Source of the DNA: CAIWHR01 sp963713275
Lineage (GTDB): Bacteria; Pseudomonadota; Gammaproteobacteria; Burkholderiales; Casimicrobiaceae
Reading direction: 5' to 3'
DNA length: 64,000 nucleotides
NCBI GenBank assembly: GCA_963713275.1
Contig: CAVQLG010000005.1
Location: 68,911-132,910, forward strand
Positions within the stretch are counted from its first letter, which is position 1. Every line of letters begins with the position of its first letter. Shown here piece after piece: positions 27,318-35,980 of the stretch. The notes under the pieces were generated by a model that did not search any database, had not been told where the DNA came from, and saw only the letters and a program-made list of their open reading frames with translations. A program made the position numbers and the translations under genes.

Positions 27318-28471
27318 GGCTCGGCATCGTCCGGCAGCGCTACACGCCGTACGGGGGCGCCGAGCGCTTCGTCGCGCGGACGCTGGACGCACTGGCGGCG
27401 CAGGGCGTGGGCCTGCGCGTCTACACCCGGCACTGGCCGGCTTCGGCGTCCGCGACTCCGCTCGAACCGGTGATCTGCAATCCCTTCTACCTCGGCAACC
27501 GCTGGCGCGACGCGGGCTTCGCCCGCGCCGTCAAGGCGGCGCTCGCGCAAGACCGTCCCGATCTCGTCCAGACGCACGAACGCATCGACGGCTGCGACAT
27601 CTTCCGCGCCGGCGACGGCGTGCATCGCGTCTGGCTCGAAGAGCGCCTGCGCGCCGGGGGCCCGCTCGAGCGCCTCTCCATCGCCGCCAACCGCTACCAC
27701 CGCTACGTCCTCGATGCCGAGGCGCGGGTGTTCGCCGACCCCGGGCTCAAGGCCGTGATCTGCAATTCGCAGATGGTGAAGGACGATGTCCGCGCGCATT
27801 TCGGCGTCGCCGAGGACAAGCTGCACGTCATCTTCAGCGCCGTCGACCCGGCCGAATTCGGCCCACAGGTGCGCGTGCAGCGGGACGCGCTGCGCGGCCG
27901 GCTCGGATGCGCCGCCGGCCACGTCGTGTTCCTCCTGGTGGGCTCCGGTTACACGCGCAAGGGTGTGCCTGCCGCCCTGCGCGCGCTGCGGCAGCTGCCC
28001 GCCGCGGCCCGGCTCGTGATCGTCGGTCGCGACAAGCACCTGGCGCGTTACCGGCACCTCGCGCAGCGCGCGGGGGTCGCCGACCGCGCCGTGTTCGCCG
28101 GGCCGCAGGCCGACCCGCGCCCCTGGTACGGTGCCGCCGACGCTTTCGTGCTGCCGACGCTGTACGACCCGCTGCCGAACGCGGTGCTCGAGGCGCTGGC
28201 CTGCGGATTGCCTGTGGTCACCAGCACCCGCTGCGGAGCCGCCGAGCGCGTGCTGAGGTTCGGCGCCGGAACGGTCTGCGCCGCCGGCGACGTCGCCGCC
28301 CTCGCCGCCGGCATGCGCGAGCTGATGGACGAGGCCACACGCCGGCAGCGCGGCGAACGCGCGGCGGTGGCCGTCGCCGAACTCACGCCGGCGGCGATGA
28401 GCGCACGCCTGCTTGCGCTCTACCGCGCGCTGCTCCCGAACGGCGCCGCCGCTCCGGCGCCGGAACGATGA
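27314..28471 (+). CDS. waaG: GT4 LPS-core glycosyltransferase, WaaG-like
   Basis: This retaining GT-B glycosyltransferase has 385 residues. It has YGGAERFVARTLDAL in the N-terminal lobe. The C-terminal domain carries LLVGSGYTRKGVPAALRAL, LVIVGRDKHLARYR and the EX7E-type region LPTLYDPLPNAVLEALACGLPVV. This pattern closely resembles WaaG, which adds the first hexose to the heptose core. It is coupled to both neighbours by ATGA overlaps. The donor sugar cannot be told from sequence. Confidence 0.84.
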   Translation: MRLGIVRQRYTPYGGAERFVARTLDALAAQGVGLRVYTRHWPASASATPLEPVICNPFYLGNRWRDAGFARAVKAALAQDRPDLVQTHERIDGCDIFRAGDGVHRVWLEERLRAGGPLERLSIAANRYHRYVLDAEARVFADPGLKAVICNSQMVKDDVRAHFGVAEDKLHVIFSAVDPAEFGPQVRVQRDALRGRLGCAAGHVVFLLVGSGYTRKGVPAALRALRQLPAAARLVIVGRDKHLARYRHLAQRAGVADRAVFAGPQADPRPWYGAADAFVLPTLYDPLPNAVLEALACGLPVVTSTRCGAAERVLRFGAGTVCAAGDVAALAAGMRELMDEATRRQRGERAAVAVAELTPAAMSARLLALYRALLPNGAAAPAPER

Positions 28472-29577
28472 AGCCGCTGGCGATCGTCCACACCGAGAAC
28501 TCCTGCGGCTGGGGAGGACAGGAGATCCGCATCCTCACCGAGGCCCGCGGCTTCCTCGACCGCGGCCATCGCGTGACCCTCATCGCGCCGGCCGAGGCCC
28601 CGATCGCGCCGGCCGCCGAGGCGATGGGGATTCCGGTCGAACGCCTGCCGATCACCCGCAAGCGGCTGCCGGGACTCGTCGCCCTGCGGCGCTGGCTCGC
28701 CCGGCACGCGCAGGAGATCGACGTCGTCAACACCCACAGCTCGACCGACAGCTGGCTCGCGGCGATCGCGTGCGCGACGCTGGAACGTCCGCCCCCGATC
28801 GTGCGCACGCGGCACGTCTCGACGACGGTGCGCAACACGCCGACCACGCGCTGGCTCTACGCGCGGGCCGCCGCCCACGTCGTGACCACCGGCGAAGCGC
28901 TGCGGGCGCAGCTTGCGCGCGACAACGCGGTGCCGCTCGAACGGATGACCTCGATTCCCACCGGCATCGACCTCGCCCGCTTCGTGCCGGGCGATGCCGT
29001 CGCCGCCCGCGCCGCCCTGGGATTGCCCCCGCGCCCGGCGTTGGGCATCGTGTCGACGCTGCGCAGCTGGAAAGGGCACCAGTACCTGTTCGACGCGCTC
29101 GCCGGTCACCGCGCCGCCTGGGCGGGCTGGCAGCTCGTCGTCGTGGGCGAGGGCCCCTACCGCGACCGGCTGGACGCGCATCTGCAGCGGCGCTCCATCG
29201 CCGCCGACGTGCGCTTCGTCGGCCAGCAGCGCGACGTCGTACCGTGGCTGCAGGCGCTCGACATCTTCACCCTCCCCTCGTACGGCGAGGAGGGCGTCCC
29301 GCAGGCCATCATGCAGGCGATGGCCTGCGCCCTTCCGGTCGTGTCGACGACCGTCGGCGCGATCGGCGAAGCGGTCGACGCCGGAGTGACCGGCCTCATC
29401 GTGCCGCCACGCGACGCGGCCGCGCTTGCGGCGGCCCTCGCCCGGCTGCGCGACGACCCCGCGCTGCGCGCGCGGTTCGGGGCCGCGGGGCGGGCGCGGG
29501 CGCACGCGCGTTTCGGCGTCGACACGATGCTGGAGCGGATGGAGCAGGTCTTCCGCATGGTGCTGGAGCGGCGGTGA
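28468..29577 (+). CDS. GT4 family glycosyltransferase
   Basis: This is a second GT-B enzyme of the run, 369 residues. It has HTENSCGWGGQEIRIL at the N terminus and FTLPSYGEEGVPQAIMQAMACALPVV, with the paired Glu motif, in the C-terminal donor domain. It overlaps the WaaG-like gene by 4 bases. The neighbourhood suggests LPS core or outer-core assembly. No closer assignment is possible. Confidence 0.83.
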   Translation: MKPLAIVHTENSCGWGGQEIRILTEARGFLDRGHRVTLIAPAEAPIAPAAEAMGIPVERLPITRKRLPGLVALRRWLARHAQEIDVVNTHSSTDSWLAAIACATLERPPPIVRTRHVSTTVRNTPTTRWLYARAAAHVVTTGEALRAQLARDNAVPLERMTSIPTGIDLARFVPGDAVAARAALGLPPRPALGIVSTLRSWKGHQYLFDALAGHRAAWAGWQLVVVGEGPYRDRLDAHLQRRSIAADVRFVGQQRDVVPWLQALDIFTLPSYGEEGVPQAIMQAMACALPVVSTTVGAIGEAVDAGVTGLIVPPRDAAALAAALARLRDDPALRARFGAAGRARAHARFGVDTMLERMEQVFRMVLERR

Positions 29578-29647
29578 GCGCGCGCGCGAGCGCAGGGTCT
29601 GCCGGGGCGCATCGCATCGCGTTGCCGGGTGCGGCGCGGAGCCCCGC

Positions 29648-30799
29648 GTGAAGCTGCGTTCGCGCGCGTTCGCGCGACCCGTGGTGGTCGGACTGGCGCT
29701 CGCGCGCATGGCGGCCGACCTACCCGGGTGGCGGGGGCGCGCGCGCCCGACCAACCCCCGGCGCATCCTGGTCGCCCACCACCTGCTGCTCGGCGACACG
29801 CTGATGCTGACGCCGCTGCTCGCGAAGTGCCGCACGCTGTGGCCGCACGCCGACATCGTGATGACCTGTCCGGTGCCCTACGCCTGCCTGTACGCGACCG
29901 CGCCGTACGGCGTGCGCGCACTGCCCTACGACCCGGCGGATGCCTCGACGCTGGGCCCCCTGCGGCGCGAACGCGGCTTCGACCTCGCGCTCGTGCCCGG
30001 CGACAACCGCCTGCAGTGGCTCGCCCGCGCCCTCGAGGCGCGCTGGATCGTCGCCTTCGCCGGAGACCGGCCGGCCTGGAAGGACTGGCCGGGTGACGAG
30101 CTGCGCGCCTTCCCGGACGTGCCGATGGCCTGGGGCGACCTCTGCGCCCACCTGGTCGACGGCCCGGCGCCTGCGCCCTTCGTGCGCAGCGACTGGCCGC
30201 AGCCGCCGGTCGCGAGTTTTCGCGAGCCGCCGCGGCCCTACGTCGTGCTGCACGTGGGCGCGAGCTCGCCGCTCAAGCGCTGGCCCGCGCTGCGCTGGCG
30301 CCGGCTCGGCAACCGGCTGCGCGACGCGGGCTTCGCCGTCGCCCTGTCGGCGGGCCCGGGCGAGGCGGCGTTGCTCGACCCGATCGACCCGTCGGGCAAC
30401 TGGACGCGCTACGCGGGCACGCTGTCGCTCGCGCAGCTCTGGCACCTTCTCGCCGACGCGGAACTGCTCGTCTGCCCCGACACGGGCGTCGCGCATCTCG
30501 CGCGCATCGTCGATGTTCCGGCGGTGGTGCTGTACGGCCCCGGCTCGGCATTGCTGTCCGGTGCCGGCGACTTCTGGCGCAAGAGCCCCTACACCGCGCT
30601 GACCGTCGCCGACTTCCCGTGTCGCGACCAGCGCGTCGCGTTCCGGCGCGAAGTCGCATGGGTCCGCCGCTGCGGGCGCCTCCCCGGCCACGCCGCGGGC
30701 CGTTGCCCGGAAGCGAGGTGCATGCTCGGCTTGAGCGACGACGCGGTGTGGGACGCGGTGCGCCTGCGCCTCGGCCTGCCCGAGCCCGATGGGCGCTGA
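29648..30799 (+). CDS. GT9 family glycosyltransferase (heptosyltransferase-like)
   Basis: This 383-residue family-9 glycosyltransferase closes the core-sugar operon. N-terminal RILVAHHLLLGDTLMLTPLLAK matches the acceptor-domain signature, and VLHVGASSPLKRWP and LLVCPDTGVAHLARIVDVPAVVLYGPGS match the donor domain. A Cys-rich stretch follows. GTG at 29648 is the most plausible start; upstream in-frame sequence is compositionally odd. It lies 70 bases after the GT4 gene. Confidence 0.8.
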   Translation: MKLRSRAFARPVVVGLALARMAADLPGWRGRARPTNPRRILVAHHLLLGDTLMLTPLLAKCRTLWPHADIVMTCPVPYACLYATAPYGVRALPYDPADASTLGPLRRERGFDLALVPGDNRLQWLARALEARWIVAFAGDRPAWKDWPGDELRAFPDVPMAWGDLCAHLVDGPAPAPFVRSDWPQPPVASFREPPRPYVVLHVGASSPLKRWPALRWRRLGNRLRDAGFAVALSAGPGEAALLDPIDPSGNWTRYAGTLSLAQLWHLLADAELLVCPDTGVAHLARIVDVPAVVLYGPGSALLSGAGDFWRKSPYTALTVADFPCRDQRVAFRREVAWVRRCGRLPGHAAGRCPEARCMLGLSDDAVWDAVRLRLGLPEPDGR

Positions 30800-30844
30800 C
30801 ACCCGCCGGACCGTCTGCCGGGGGTGGCCGCGATGACGATGGGC

Positions 30845-30850
30845 TATAAT
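30845..30850 (+). promoter_or_regulatory. Candidate consensus -10 box upstream of the 30945 gene
   Basis: A perfect TATAAT lies 95 bases before the ICMT-like gene and just after the glycosyltransferase operon ends. A good -35 hexamer is not obvious. It may start a separate transcript for the lipid cluster. Confidence 0.35.
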
Positions 30851-30944
30851 CTCTTTCTATTGCGGTCGCGCTCCCGCCCTCGATCGGCGAAGCGGCGCGC
30901 GCGCCGCAGCGCGCTGCCCGAACCGAAACTGCCAGCGGGACACC

Positions 30945-31559
30945 ATGGCGGACCTACCTCTGGGCATCCTTACGGCCACCGTGTGGACCTACTGGTTCTG
31001 CGTAGGCTTCATGATCGCGCGCATCCGGCGCAAGTCCCGGAAGCTCGTCGGCCTCGTTCCCGAGCAGACGCTCGAGCGCTTCATGTGGGTCGTCTGGGTT
31101 CCGCTGGTCGCGCTCTGGGCGGCGCTGCCCTGGCTCGCCCAGCGCCATCCCGCCGGCCCGCTCGCCCTGCCCGAGTTCGCCCGCAGCCATGCAGCGTTCT
31201 TCGTCGTGCGTCATGGCGCCGCGCTGCTCGCGGTCGTTTGCCTGGTGCAGACCATCCGCTGCTGGATCCGCATGGGCTCCGCCTGGCGAATGGAGGTCTC
31301 GCGCGACAACACCACATTGATCACGGACGGCCTCTTCAAGCGCATCCGGCACCCGATCTACGCCTACTCGGTACTGCTGATGCTGTGCTCGGCGGTGATC
31401 CTGCCTTCGCTGCCGATGCTGGTGGTCGCGGCGGTGCACGTGCTGCTGATGAACATGAAGGCACGCAACGAGGAACGCCATCTGCTGCGATCCCATGGCG
31501 AAGCCTACGCCCGGTACCTCGCGCGCACCGGCCGCTTCTTCCCGCGCCTGGGACGCTGA
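30945..31559 (+). CDS. ICMT/PEMT-like integral membrane methyltransferase
   Basis: This 204-residue membrane protein resembles isoprenylcysteine carboxyl methyltransferases and phospholipid methyltransferases, SAM-dependent enzymes acting on lipids at the bilayer. About four hydrophobic segments are present. The conserved C-terminal pair is RIRHPIYAYSVLLM and ARNEERHLLRSHGEAYARYLARTGRFFP. It is the first gene of the lipid cluster. A second member of the same family lies at the other end (42010-42735). The lipid substrate is unknown. Confidence 0.8.
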   Translation: MADLPLGILTATVWTYWFCVGFMIARIRRKSRKLVGLVPEQTLERFMWVVWVPLVALWAALPWLAQRHPAGPLALPEFARSHAAFFVVRHGAALLAVVCLVQTIRCWIRMGSAWRMEVSRDNTTLITDGLFKRIRHPIYAYSVLLMLCSAVILPSLPMLVVAAVHVLLMNMKARNEERHLLRSHGEAYARYLARTGRFFPRLGR

Positions 31560-31703
31560 TGCGCCGCTTCCCGGACGAGCGCGCCGACGTGCAGCGCCTC
31601 TCAACCCGCGGCGTCGCTGCCCGGCGTCGTGCGGAGGTTGGCACGCAGTTTCCACACGGCCTCCGCGCGGCGCGTCCGCTTGGGTGAGACCTCGGTCTGC
31701 GCA

Positions 31704-32774
31704 GTGTCCCCGCTGACGAAGCGCCGCGCGAGCCGCGACCGGCCCGGGGGCCGGAAGGCGAGCGGCCCGGACCTCGGGCGCCGCGCAGCCTGCGTGACGA
31801 TCGCCGCCGGGCTCGCCGGTGGCATCGGCCTGCGCGCGCGAACCGCCGGCGCGCAGCCCGCCCTCGTGCCTGCGCCCGCGCCCCCGCCCGGGATCGCGGC
31901 CCGCCTCGGGCGCCTCGACCCGGAGCGCATCGGAGCGGACGACGTGCGCGAGGTGCTGGCGCAGGTTCCGGCCCCGCGCATCATCGCGCTCCAGGGGAGC
32001 GTGACGCTGGTGACGATGGAGCCCTTCGCCGAGTTCCTGATGGCCATGGGCTACCCCGCGCACCAGCTCGCCCATCCGCGCGACGGCGCGCTGTCCAACG
32101 GTTCCTTCGGCAGCAGCGAGGCACTCGCCGGCACGCTCGCCTGGCACTACGAACGCGAGGGGATCGTCCCGCTGCTCATCGGGCACAGCCAGGGCGGGAT
32201 GCTGGCGATCCGCACCCTGCACGAACTCGCGGGGGCGTTCAATGACCCGTTGCCGGTGTGGGATCCGGTACGGGATGCGCCACAGCCGCGCACGACGATC
32301 GTCGACCCGCGCACCGGTCGCGAGCGCCCGGTGCTGGGGCTCACCGTGCCCTGGGCCAGCGCCATCGCCACCGGCAAGCTGCCGCGACTCATGCTGGGCC
32401 AGTGGGCGATGCTCAGCCGCCTGACGCAGATCCCCGACACGGTGGGCGAGTTCACCGGCTTCGCGATGGAATGGGACCCGATCGCCGGCAACTTCGGCAG
32501 CATCGCGCCGTATGTCGCGACCGGTTGCGCCAGGGTCCGCAACGTCGTCCTGCCGGCGGACTACCAGCACGTGCTGCTGCCGCTCGCCGCGGGACTCGCG
32601 CGCGAACCGGCCACGCGGTCGTGGATCGACGCGTACGTGCCGGGGACCGACGCTGCGCTCCCGCAGGGCGTCGACACCCGCAACCTCGTCCACGCGGCGG
32701 ACATCTGGCACAGCGTCAAGAAGCACTGGTGCCGCGAAGCCGGACGGCTGCTGGAGGCGACCGCGTCGCTATGA
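31704..32774 (+). CDS. Secreted alpha/beta-hydrolase-like protein (GHSQGG), paralogue 1
   Basis: This 356-residue protein has a twin-Arg-like N-terminal segment (RRAACVTIAAGLAGGIG) suggesting export. The body carries a serine-hydrolase nucleophile elbow GHSQGG followed by a conserved LHELAG helix. It ends in the motif ADIWHSVKKHW. It is a paralogue of the lipoprotein at 34054-35121, sharing LDPERI-A-DVRE, MESFAEFLAAMGYP-like text, TTIVDPLTG-like text and the terminal WHS-KKHW. GTG 31704 gives a length equal to the paralogue; GTG 31629 is an alternative. Substrate is unknown; a lipid ester or thioester would fit the context. Confidence 0.72.
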   Translation: MSPLTKRRASRDRPGGRKASGPDLGRRAACVTIAAGLAGGIGLRARTAGAQPALVPAPAPPPGIAARLGRLDPERIGADDVREVLAQVPAPRIIALQGSVTLVTMEPFAEFLMAMGYPAHQLAHPRDGALSNGSFGSSEALAGTLAWHYEREGIVPLLIGHSQGGMLAIRTLHELAGAFNDPLPVWDPVRDAPQPRTTIVDPRTGRERPVLGLTVPWASAIATGKLPRLMLGQWAMLSRLTQIPDTVGEFTGFAMEWDPIAGNFGSIAPYVATGCARVRNVVLPADYQHVLLPLAAGLAREPATRSWIDAYVPGTDAALPQGVDTRNLVHAADIWHSVKKHWCREAGRLLEATASL

Positions 32775-34057
32775 GAGGGCGGCTCAATCTCTTCCAGCGG
32801 ACGATGCTGCGCTGGCGCACGCTGCATCCCTACAACGCGGTCCACGTGCTGCGATTCGACGCTGCGCTGGACGTCGATCGCCTGCGCGCCGCGATTCACC
32901 GCACGCTGGAAGGCGAGGGGCTGACCGGCCTCGCCCTCGACGCCGCGCGCGGGCGCTACGAGTACCGTGGCGGCCCGGCGACCGTGGCGCTCGAAGTGCT
33001 GCCCGCCGGCGCCGATCCGATACACACGGCCGCCGAGATGATCGAACGCGAACTCAACGCGCGGTATCCCGACGCCGGCGTGCTGAACCCGTTCCGCTTC
33101 TTCGCGATCGACGCCGGCGACGCGTTCCTGTTCGGGCTCGCCTACGACCACTTCATCGCCGGCGGCGATTCGATCGTCGTGCTGATGCGCGACCTGTACG
33201 CGGCCTACACCGCCCCGGCGGACTTCGTGCCACGGCGTCTCGACCTCTACCCGAGCGCCTACGGCCGCCTGCTCGCGCGCCACGCCCTGCGCTTCCTGAC
33301 CGGGCTGCCCGGCCTCGCCGAGGTCATACGCAGCTGCCGCAACACCGCCCGGCCGCGTTATCGCGCGGGGGTAGCGCCCAGCAACGCCTTCCTGTTGCGC
33401 ACGGTCGACGCAGCGACGCTCACGCAGGCGCTGGCCACCACCAAGCGCTGGCGGATCACGCTCAACGACCTCCTGCTCGCGCTGCTGCTCCAGGCGATGG
33501 CGCCGCTGGCCGGCGAGCGCCGCAGCGGCCGCCGGCGGGAGATGGCGGCGGCGTCGATCATCAACCTGCGCGGCGACTACCAGCCGCCGGCGACCGCCGT
33601 GTTCGGCCAGTTCCTGAGCTCGTTCCGCGTCACCCACCCGATGCCGGCGGGACAGGAGCTCGCCCCCCTCGCCCGCGCCGTCCGGTCCCAGACGCAGCGC
33701 ACCAAAGAGCGCAAGCTCTACCTGCAGACCCTGGTCGGCATCGCCGGCAGCGCGCTCGCATGGCGGCACATGTCGCCCGCGACGAGGGCGGGCTTCCACG
33801 CCAAGAACTACCCGGTCTGGGGCGGCGTGACGCTGCTCAACGTCGACGCGCTGTGGCGCGAAGCGGGCGGCGGGGCGCTACCGGACTACTTCCGCGGAGT
33901 GCCCACCGGACCCATGGCCCCGCTGGTTGTTGCGGCGAGCACCGTCAACGGGGCGCTGCACCTCGGGTTTTCATGGCGGGTGGCTGCATTCGATCGCGAG
34001 ACTGTGGATAATGTCGCGGCCCGCATTCTGGCGGGTTTTCGTTCCTTGACCGCATGA
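32771..34057 (+). CDS. Condensation-domain-fold acyltransferase-like protein
   Basis: This 428-residue soluble protein resembles the condensation-domain superfamily (CoA-dependent acyltransferases, wax-ester or PapA-type). The active-site region reads YDHFIAGGDS at residues 125-134. Relative to canonical HHxxxDG, the second His (127) is kept but the first is Asp and the usual Asp is Gly. Later landmarks are SIINLRGDYQPP and FGQFLSSFRV. It overlaps both flanking hydrolase genes by ATGA, so the three are translationally coupled. It could be an ester-forming acyltransferase for the product of the downstream synthase. Confidence 0.68.
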   Translation: MRGRLNLFQRTMLRWRTLHPYNAVHVLRFDAALDVDRLRAAIHRTLEGEGLTGLALDAARGRYEYRGGPATVALEVLPAGADPIHTAAEMIERELNARYPDAGVLNPFRFFAIDAGDAFLFGLAYDHFIAGGDSIVVLMRDLYAAYTAPADFVPRRLDLYPSAYGRLLARHALRFLTGLPGLAEVIRSCRNTARPRYRAGVAPSNAFLLRTVDAATLTQALATTKRWRITLNDLLLALLLQAMAPLAGERRSGRRREMAAASIINLRGDYQPPATAVFGQFLSSFRVTHPMPAGQELAPLARAVRSQTQRTKERKLYLQTLVGIAGSALAWRHMSPATRAGFHAKNYPVWGGVTLLNVDALWREAGGGALPDYFRGVPTGPMAPLVVAASTVNGALHLGFSWRVAAFDRETVDNVAARILAGFRSLTA

Positions 34058-35121
34058 GACCACGCGCCAGCCTGCCCCTCGCTGCCCTGCTGCTCGGATC
34101 TGCGCTGCTCCTCGCGGGCTGCGCCGCCGCGCCCGAGCGCGGCCCCGGGCCCGGCCCCGCCGCCGTCGAAACACCGCGCCCCGCACCGAAGCTCGCCACC
34201 GACCGGGCGCTGGGGGATCGGATCCTGGCCCTCGACCCGGAGAGGATTTCCGCGCAGGACGTGCGCGAGACGCTTGCCCGGGGCCCGGTGCCGCGCGTCA
34301 TGCTGCTGCACGGCGGCGTGTACGGAGTCCACCTGCTGATGGAGTCCTTCGCCGAGTTCCTCGCCGCCATGGGCTACCCGCTGGAGCGCATCCGCGACGC
34401 GGGCAACGGGGAGTTGTCGTACAGCCCCTACGACAGCGCGGCGCGCCAGGCCGGCCTGCTCGCCTGGTACTACGAGCAGGAGGGCGTGCGCGCGATGCTG
34501 GTCGGGCACAGCCAGGGGGGCATCCAGACGGTCAAGATCCTGCACGAGCTGGCGGGGACGTACGGCGACGTCCACGTCGTCAACCCGGTGACCCGCGCAC
34601 GGGAGGAGAGGACGACGATCGTCGACCCCCTCACCGGCCAGGTGCGGCCGGTCGTCGGCCTGTCGGTGGCCTACGCGTCGGTCGTCGGCACCGGCGGCTG
34701 GTCGCTCGCGCTGCCCATGCATTGGAGCGTCATTCCGCATGCGCGGACGATCCCCGACAGCATCGACGAGTTCACGAGCTACCGGATCGGCGTGGATTTC
34801 TTCGCCTGGGACATCCCCGGCCTCGAGAGCTGGAAGACGTTCCAGGCCAACGGCCAGGCGCGCATCCGCCACGTGACGCTGCCGGCGAGCTATTCGCACG
34901 TGTTCGTGCCCGGCACCGCGCACCTCGCCGAGGAGGCGGCGATGCGCGAGTGGATCGACGCCTTCGACCCGCGGGTCGAGGCGAACTGGACGCCGCCCGC
35001 CGAGTTCGACCGCAGCAGCGTGCTGTGGGCGGCCGACGTCTGGCACAGCATCAAGAAGCACTGGGCGCTGGAGGCGCAGCGGTGGGTACGCGCCCGGCGC
35101 AAGAGTGCAGCAATGCCCTGA
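34054..35121 (+). CDS. Alpha/beta-hydrolase-like lipoprotein (GHSQGG), paralogue 2
   Basis: This 355-residue exported protein has a clear lipobox LLAGC (Cys23), so it is probably anchored to a membrane facing the periplasm. The nucleophile elbow is VGHSQGGIQTV (Ser153). The C-terminal ADVWHSIKKHW matches the paralogue at 31704-32774. Coupled by ATGA to the acyltransferase-like gene. Presence of two exported hydrolases around an acyl-transfer gene suggests late processing of an envelope lipid, though that is inference. Confidence 0.72.
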   Translation: MRPRASLPLAALLLGSALLLAGCAAAPERGPGPGPAAVETPRPAPKLATDRALGDRILALDPERISAQDVRETLARGPVPRVMLLHGGVYGVHLLMESFAEFLAAMGYPLERIRDAGNGELSYSPYDSAARQAGLLAWYYEQEGVRAMLVGHSQGGIQTVKILHELAGTYGDVHVVNPVTRAREERTTIVDPLTGQVRPVVGLSVAYASVVGTGGWSLALPMHWSVIPHARTIPDSIDEFTSYRIGVDFFAWDIPGLESWKTFQANGQARIRHVTLPASYSHVFVPGTAHLAEEAAMREWIDAFDPRVEANWTPPAEFDRSSVLWAADVWHSIKKHWALEAQRWVRARRKSAAMP

Positions 35122-35122
35122 C

Positions 35123-35146
35123 CGGACAGGGTAAAATACCCGTCCG
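35123..35146 (+). promoter_or_regulatory. Dyad-symmetric promoter/operator before the FabL-type gene
   Basis: CGGAC and GTCCG (35123-35127, 35142-35146) enclose GGGTA and TACCC (35129-35133, 35137-35141) with AAA at the centre, a near-perfect dyad with one unpaired base. The centre includes a -10-like TAAAAT (35132-35137), 88 bases before the next start codon. It begins one base after the preceding stop codon. It may be a regulated internal promoter; a small terminator-like hairpin is the alternative. Confidence 0.45.
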
Positions 35147-35224
35147 TCGCGCCGACCCGCGCTTCCCGCGGGCGGTGGGCCATCCCCCCTTCCCCCAACG
35201 CGAGCACCGGAGCGCACTCCCATC

Positions 35225-35980
35225 ATGTCGGGCGCATTGGCTGGCAAGGTCGCCCTGGTGACGGGCGCGGCTCGCGGCATCGGCCGCGCGATCGCGACGA
35301 AGCTCGCCGCCGCCGGCTGCGACGTCGCCGTCAACTACTACAACAGCGCCGAGGACGCCGAGGCCCTGGTGCGCGAGATCCGTGCCCAGGGGCCGCGGGC
35401 GGTCGCCATCCAGGGCAGCGTCGGCATTCCCGACAGCGTCGACGAGATCTTCGCCGAACTGCGCCGGCACTTCGACCGGCTCGACATCGTCGTCAGCAAC
35501 GCCGCCTCGGGCGTGCTCAAGCCGACGCTCGAGATGGGGCTCAAGCACTGGCGCTGGTGCCTCGAGACCAACGCGCTGGCGCTCAACCTGCTCGCCCAGC
35601 GCGCGTTGCCGCTGATGCAAAGTGGCGGGCGCCTCATCGCCATGTCGAGCCTCGGCGCGCAGCGCGCGATGCCGGGCTACGGTTTCGTCGGCGCCTCGAA
35701 AGCGGCGCTGGAGGCGCTCGCCCGGGCGCTGGCGCAGGAGCTCGGGCCGCGCGGCATCCGCGTCAACGTGGTGAGCGCAGGCGTCGTCGACACCGACGCG
35801 CTCGCCTATTTCCCGAACCGCGACGAGCTGCTCGCGGATTTCGCGCGACGCGCGCCCGCCGGACCGGTTCTCACGCCACGGGACGTCGCCGGCGCGGTCT
35901 ATCTCCTGTGCCTGCCGGAAGCCGCCATGATCAACGGCCACACGCTGGTCGTCGACGGCGGTTTCGCGATCTCCGGATGA
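35225..35980 (+). CDS. fabL: Enoyl-ACP reductase III (FabL-like SDR)
   Basis: This 251-residue short-chain dehydrogenase has the NADPH motif VTGAARGIGRAI. The features that set FabL apart from FabG are SNAASGVLKPTLEMGLKHW, the ETNALALN stretch, YGFVGASKAALEAL and VDTDALAYFPNRDELL. FabL-type enzymes reduce enoyl-ACP in the last step of chain extension. Its stop overlaps the next start (ATGA). An enoyl reductase implies that the chain made by this cluster is at least partly saturated. A ketoreductase activity cannot be excluded. Confidence 0.78.
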   Translation: MSGALAGKVALVTGAARGIGRAIATKLAAAGCDVAVNYYNSAEDAEALVREIRAQGPRAVAIQGSVGIPDSVDEIFAELRRHFDRLDIVVSNAASGVLKPTLEMGLKHWRWCLETNALALNLLAQRALPLMQSGGRLIAMSSLGAQRAMPGYGFVGASKAALEALARALAQELGPRGIRVNVVSAGVVDTDALAYFPNRDELLADFARRAPAGPVLTPRDVAGAVYLLCLPEAAMINGHTLVVDGGFAISG

